Assembly (NCBI GenBank): GCA_023481025.1
Contig: JAMCWV010000050.1
Location: forward strand, 1-12,700
DNA: 12,700 nt
Direction: 5' to 3'
DNA from: Gammaproteobacteria bacterium
GTDB taxonomy: Bacteria > Pseudomonadota > Gammaproteobacteria > Enterobacterales > Alteromonadaceae
Both the position numbers and the translations under genes were made by a program. This document shows, piece after piece, positions 6,736-12,700 of the stretch; position 1 is the first letter of the stretch; the number at the start of each line of letters is the position of its first letter. The notes under the pieces were generated by a model that saw only the letters and a program-made list of their open reading frames with translations, made no database searches and had not been told where the DNA came from.

Positions 6736-7680
6736 CTAAACTGCGGTCACGCGCAGTTCAGGTGGAATGGAGAAGGTCACGTTTTCTTCTCGGCCAGAAC
6801 GCTCTTCGACACTGATGTTCTTTCCGCGCGCCTGCAACCACCGGACCACATTTTGCACGAGGATTTCCGGAGCTGAAGCGCCGGCGGTAACACCGACTCG
6901 CTCAACACCATCGAGCCAAGCTGGGTCGATACAGCTTGCATCATCAATTAAATGCGCCCGCGTCCCCATTTTTTCGGCCAATTCACGTAAGCGATTTGAA
7001 TTCGAACTATTGCGCGCACCCACCACGAGCAAGACGTCAACGTCTTTGGTCAAATCGCGAACTGCGTCTTGGCGGTTTTGCGTGGCATAGCAAATATCGT
7101 CTTTGCGAGGCCCATGAACTTCCGGAAAACGTTCCCGCAGCGCATCGATAATATCCGCCGTATCGTCTACCGACAGCGTGGTTTGACTCATGTAGTAAAG
7201 ATTACTCGGGTCTTTAACATTGAGCTTGCCTACATCATCAACAGATTCCACCAAGTAAATACCACCTTGATCGCTATTATATTGCCCCATGGTGCCTTCT
7301 ACTTCTGGGTGGCCAGCGTGGCCGATTAAGACACACTCGTGATGACGGCGACTCGCACGTGTTACTTCCATGTGCACTTTGGTCACTAATGGGCAGGTCG
7401 CGTCGAACACTTTCAATCCGCGATTTTTGGCATTCTCGCGCACCGCTTGCGATACCCCATGAGCACTAAAAATAACAATACTATCATCGGGCACTTGATG
7501 AAGTTCTTCCACAAACACCGCACCACGTTCGCGTAAACCATCAACGACGTGCTTGTTGTGTACGACTTCGTGACGCACATAAATGGGTGGCGAAAACAAT
7601 TCCAAGGCTTGCTCGACGATCGTAATCGCGCGGTCAACTCCCGCACAAAAGCCTCGAGGATTGGCTAAGATAATTTTCAT
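6736..7680 (-). CDS. ispH: 4-hydroxy-3-methylbut-2-enyl diphosphate reductase IspH
   Basis: IspH is the cytosolic iron-sulfur enzyme that reduces HMBPP to IPP and DMAPP, the last step of the MEP isoprenoid pathway. The 314-residue length matches the E. coli enzyme (316). The three cluster cysteines are C12 (PRGFCAGV), C96 (DATCPLV) and C197 (DICYATQNR), the same numbers as in E. coli. Substrate-binding residues are recognisable: H41, H74, H124, catalytic E126 in [10 protein letters not shown], the TQNR segment at 200-203, the SSNSN segment (about 225-229) and S269. The ATG at 7680 overlaps the fkpB stop (ATGA, 4 nt). It has a strong GGAGG (7685-7689) inside the end of fkpB, so expression is coupled but independently well initiated. 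Secure call. Confidence 0.98.
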   Translation of the reverse strand: MKIILANPRGFCAGVDRAITIVEQALELFSPPIYVRHEVVHNKHVVDGLRERGAVFVEELHQVPDDSIVIFSAHGVSQAVRENAKNRGLKVFDATCPLVTKVHMEVTRASRRHHECVLIGHAGHPEVEGTMGQYNSDQGGIYLVESVDDVGKLNVKDPSNLYYMSQTTLSVDDTADIIDALRERFPEVHGPRKDDICYATQNRQDAVRDLTKDVDVLLVVGARNSSNSNRLRELAEKMGTRAHLIDDASCIDPAWLDGVERVGVTAGASAPEILVQNVVRWLQARGKNISVEERSGREENVTFSIPPELRVTAV

Positions 7681-8138
7681 GGTGCCTCCACACTGAGTAT
7701 TTCCACCGCAAACGTAACTTCCTGACCGGCCAATGGGTGATTAAAGTCAACGGTCACGATGTCAGCGGTGACTTCCCGGATAATGCCCGGTATTTCGCGA
7801 CCATCAGGTTGACCGAAAGCGATAATTGCACCAACTTCTGCAGGCGTATCACCAGAAAAGCGTACCCGTTCAATATGGTAGATATTTTCTGGCAAGGGTT
7901 GTCCGAAGGCATCTTCTGGCGCTAACGTGAACTCCCGATTATCACCGGTTTTCAAACCCAACAAGCAATCTTCAAAATTCTTCGTGAGGTTACCATCGCC
8001 AATAGTCAGGCGAGCAGGTTTCCCATGCACTTTCGTGCTGTCCGCGGCAGAGCCATCGGCCAGCTTAATCGAAAAATGCATGACCACATGACTGCCGGGG
8101 CCAATTAAAACGGGAGAACTTTGTACAGCTTCGCTCAT
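7677..8138 (-). CDS. fkpB: FKBP-type peptidyl-prolyl cis-trans isomerase FkpB (SlpA)
   Basis: FkpB/SlpA is a cytoplasmic FKBP-type prolyl isomerase with a chaperone insert-in-flap domain. The 153-residue product has the SlpA layout. A first FKBP segment ([19 protein letters not shown], about 18-36) is followed by [16 protein letters not shown], the insert-in-flap region (about 75-128, with PEDAFG and IPGIIREV) and the diagnostic [11 protein letters not shown] at 131-141. I prefer the ATG at 8138, because MSEAVQSS aligns with the E. coli N-terminus. A GTG two codons upstream (8144) sits closer to the AAGGT Shine-Dalgarno, so a 155-residue form is possible. The gene lies between lspA and ispH, its usual place; the reason for that linkage is not known. 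Confidence 0.95.
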   Translation of the reverse strand: MSEAVQSSPVLIGPGSHVVMHFSIKLADGSAADSTKVHGKPARLTIGDGNLTKNFEDCLLGLKTGDNREFTLAPEDAFGQPLPENIYHIERVRFSGDTPAEVGAIIAFGQPDGREIPGIIREVTADIVTVDFNHPLAGQEVTFAVEILSVEAP

Positions 8139-8156
8139 GTTCACAACTACCTTAAC

Positions 8157-8662
8157 CTAAGACTCTGACGACTTACCGAAGAAACCTTCATAAATCATTA
8201 AACCAGCACCGATTACGATGGCACTGTCGGCAACGTTAAACGCTGGCCAATGATAACTACCTACATAGAAATCAAGAAAATCGACCACATAGCCCAAGCG
8301 AATACGGTCGACCAAGTTACCCATTGCACCACCGAGAATGAGTGCAAACGACCAATTGGCAATCATCATCGCTCGTGTTTGGCGGCGCAATAGCCATGCA
8401 ATCACTGCACTAATAGCAATCGCAATCACGGTAAAGAACCAACGTTGCCAGCCACCTTGATCACTTAAGAAACTAAAAGCCGCACCATAGTTCCGGACAT
8501 GAACCAAATCAAAAAACGGCAAGATGTTAATGCGCTGAAACAAGTCCATGTTGGCAACCACCAGCCACTTGGTCAACTGGTCGGCAAGCACCAAGGCAAC
8601 AATCAGCCACCATAAGTGCCAGCCACTTTGTTGCCACTGCTGTGGCTTTGTCACTTTACTCA

Positions 8663-8663
<1 letters not shown>
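8157..8663 (-). CDS. lspA: Lipoprotein signal peptidase LspA (signal peptidase II)
   Basis: LspA is the inner-membrane aspartyl protease that removes the signal peptide from prolipoproteins after diacylglyceryl transfer, just before the lipidated cysteine. The 168-residue product has four hydrophobic segments (about 17-37, 73-92, 101-118 and 141-161). Conserved motifs are DQLTKW (28-33), RNYGAAFSF (58-66), GGAMGNLVDRIRLGYVVDF (111-129) and FNVADSAI (142-149). The catalytic dyad is D128 and D146. The ATG shares one base with the ileS stop (TAATG), with only a weak GAGTG upstream, so it should be translated by reinitiation after ileS. This is the antibiotic globomycin target family. Secure call. 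Confidence 0.98.
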
Positions 8664-11515
<2,852 letters not shown>

Positions 11516-11552
11516 GCCATTTAGGTCCGTTTTATTTTGTACTGCAAGTGAG

Positions 11553-12542
11553 TTATTTGTTGTATTGCTTTGCGCGAAGCGTTTCGCAAGACGAATCGTC
11601 GTGCATCGCTGTGAAAAGTGCGCGTGCCGTCGCTGCGTCTTCATTAATCTGTGCTTGCAGCGCGGCAAAGTCTGCAAATTTCTTTTCGTCACGTAACCAC
11701 ACTAAAGGGGTGACGTGTAAAGTTTGTCCGTACAAGTCGGGCAATTCCGGCGTCGCTTCAAAATCAAAAATATGCACTTCGAGCAGCTCTTTCTCGCCTG
11801 CGACCGTCGGCTTGCGGCCGATATTGGCGACACCATCGTATAACTTGCCCGCAGCTTCGACGTTCACCATGTAGACACCATGCAAGGGTGAGTGCAAGCG
11901 CTGCAAAGCAATATTCGCCGTTGGAAAACCAATTGTGCGACCACGCTTGGCGCCATGTCGCACTCGTCCAGTGAAAGCGAATGGCCGCCCGAGCATTCGT
12001 TCCGCCGCCGCAAAGTCAGCGGTGGCTAACGCACTCCGAATGGCTGTGCTCGACACCCGAATTTCTTCGGTGCGATAACTGGCAGTGTCGATCACGGTAA
12101 AACCAAAGTGTTCGCCGGCACGTTGCAATAACTTAAAGTCACCGGTACGGCCTTTACCAAAACGAAAGTCATCACCGACCACCAGCAGTTTCACACCGAG
12201 CTTCGCCACAAGCACGTCTTCGATAAACTGTTCTGCAGTGAGGTTAGCAAAACGCTGATTAAATTGCGTCAGTAACACACGATCAATGCCGTTATCACTT
12301 AAGAGTCGAAACTTGTCCTGCCACCGACACAGGCGAGCAGGTGCCTTTTCTGGTGCGAAAAGTTCCAACGGCTGCGGCTCGAAAATCATCACTGCCGAGG
12401 CTACACCATAACTCGCGGCTTGCTCACGCACTCGCGCTAGCACCGCTTGATGACCCAAATGCACGCCGTCAAAATTACCGATGGTAAGGACACACCCGCG
12501 ATGCTTCGGCTTTATATTATGTAAACCACGAATTAATTCCAT
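11553..12542 (-). CDS. ribF: Bifunctional riboflavin kinase/FMN adenylyltransferase
   Basis: RibF phosphorylates riboflavin to FMN and then adenylates FMN to FAD in the cytoplasm. The 329-residue product has both domains. The N-terminal FMN adenylyltransferase shows [10 protein letters not shown] (22-31), FEPQP (54-58), [10 protein letters not shown] (123-132) and VSSTAIR (163-169). The C-terminal riboflavin kinase shows [20 protein letters not shown] (192-211), HGVY and LEVHIFDF with the likely catalytic Glu255. It ends about 16 residues beyond E. coli RibF (313). The ATG at 12542 has no recognisable Shine-Dalgarno and lies only 9 nt after a perfect TATAAT, so the message may be leaderless or nearly so. 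Gene order murJ-ribF-ileS is conserved in gammaproteobacteria. Confidence 0.97.
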   Translation of the reverse strand: MELIRGLHNIKPKHRGCVLTIGNFDGVHLGHQAVLARVREQAASYGVASAVMIFEPQPLELFAPEKAPARLCRWQDKFRLLSDNGIDRVLLTQFNQRFANLTAEQFIEDVLVAKLGVKLLVVGDDFRFGKGRTGDFKLLQRAGEHFGFTVIDTASYRTEEIRVSSTAIRSALATADFAAAERMLGRPFAFTGRVRHGAKRGRTIGFPTANIALQRLHSPLHGVYMVNVEAAGKLYDGVANIGRKPTVAGEKELLEVHIFDFEATPELPDLYGQTLHVTPLVWLRDEKKFADFAALQAQINEDAATARALFTAMHDDSSCETLRAKQYNK

Positions 12543-12551
12543 AGGCGCGCG

Positions 12552-12557
12552 ATTATA
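12552..12557 (-). promoter_or_regulatory. Perfect -10 box upstream of ribF
   Basis: Read on the minus strand the sequence is TTTACAGTATAATCGCGCGCCT followed by the ribF ATG. TATAAT matches consensus exactly, but no good -35 box lies 16-18 nt upstream (ATGCAT at 17) and there is no extended TGn. The discriminator CGCGCGC is very GC-rich, a feature of promoters inhibited by ppGpp. Initiation 6-9 nt downstream would give a leader of about 0-3 nt. Confidence 0.5.
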
Positions 12558-12582
12558 CTGTAAACCCTATCCGCATGCATCC

Positions 12583-12700
12583 TCATTGGGCACGAATCGC
12601 CCGTAATCGACCACCAAATAAGAACCAACTCACGACATAGGTTACGCCGCCGATAGCAATTAGGGCGGTTAACCAGCGTGTGCGTTGCCAAAACTGGGCG
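12583..12700 (-). CDS. murJ: C-terminal end of lipid II flippase MurJ (5' part outside window)
   Basis: Only the last 38 codons and the TGA (12583-12585) are in the window. The peptide (AQFWQRTRWLTALIAIGG, then VTYVVSWFLFGG and a basic LRAIRAQ end) is one hydrophobic helix followed by a short basic tail, as at the end of MurJ/MviN. MurJ moves lipid II across the inner membrane for peptidoglycan synthesis. The fragment alone would not identify the gene; the call rests on its place directly upstream of ribF-ileS in the same direction, which is conserved in pseudomonads and Alteromonadales. A 40-nt gap separates it from ribF. Confidence 0.75.
   Translation of the reverse strand, partial: AQFWQRTRWLTALIAIGGVTYVVSWFLFGGRLRAIRAQ

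Noticed and set aside
11516..11692. A 59-residue N-terminal extension of IleS.
   Set aside because: It overlaps ribF codons, does not resemble the IleS N-terminus, and the family start MSDYK at 11515 is clear.

Overview
All sixteen protein-coding genes in this window lie on the minus strand, so the biological reading direction runs from base 12700 down to base 1. Gene content and order point to a gammaproteobacterium. The run murJ-ribF-ileS-lspA-fkpB-ispH is the classical gammaproteobacterial arrangement. It is followed by a type IV minor-pilin cluster and then a System I cytochrome c maturation operon in the order ccmABCDEF. A marine Alteromonadales/Idiomarinaceae-type organism is my guess, from layout and general sequence feel only; I could not run a comparison.

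Region 1 (12700-6736, housekeeping): the last 38 codons of murJ (lipid II flippase), ribF (FMN/FAD synthesis), ileS (isoleucyl-tRNA synthetase), lspA (lipoprotein signal peptidase), fkpB (SlpA-type peptidyl-prolyl isomerase/chaperone) and ispH (last step of the MEP isoprenoid pathway). Junctions are tight: 40 nt, 37 nt, a 1-nt overlap, about 18 nt and a 4-nt overlap. This suggests one transcript, with a perfect TATAAT -10 box just before ribF.

Region 2 (6652-4982, pilin-like genes): four short genes overlapping by 7, 1 and 4 nt. They match the enterobacterial ppdA-ppdB-ygdB-ppdC set (FimT/GspH-like, GspJ/PilW-like, PilX/DUF2509-like, GspI/PilV-like). A promoter candidate and an RBS containing a G7 tract precede the first gene. 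That gene carries a C-terminal GRxR motif of the kind known from the DNA-binding pilin FimT. The third lacks a prepilin cleavage motif.

Region 3 (4862-1, cytochrome c maturation): ccmA and ccmB (ABC transporter), ccmC (heme handling), ccmD (small membrane adaptor), ccmE (periplasmic heme chaperone) and ccmF (holocytochrome c synthetase subunit, cut by the window edge a few residues before its expected end). CcmABCD load heme on the CcmE histidine, and CcmF transfers it to apocytochrome c. All diagnostic heme ligands and catalytic motifs I could check are present, so this looks like a working pathway. ccmG, ccmH and ccmI would be expected beyond base 1.

No gene-free stretch exceeds 119 bases. 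I see no tRNA or rRNA gene, insertion sequence, CRISPR array, phage gene or convincing Rho-independent terminator. The window is largely ordinary core genome; the pilin cluster is the part most worth a second look.
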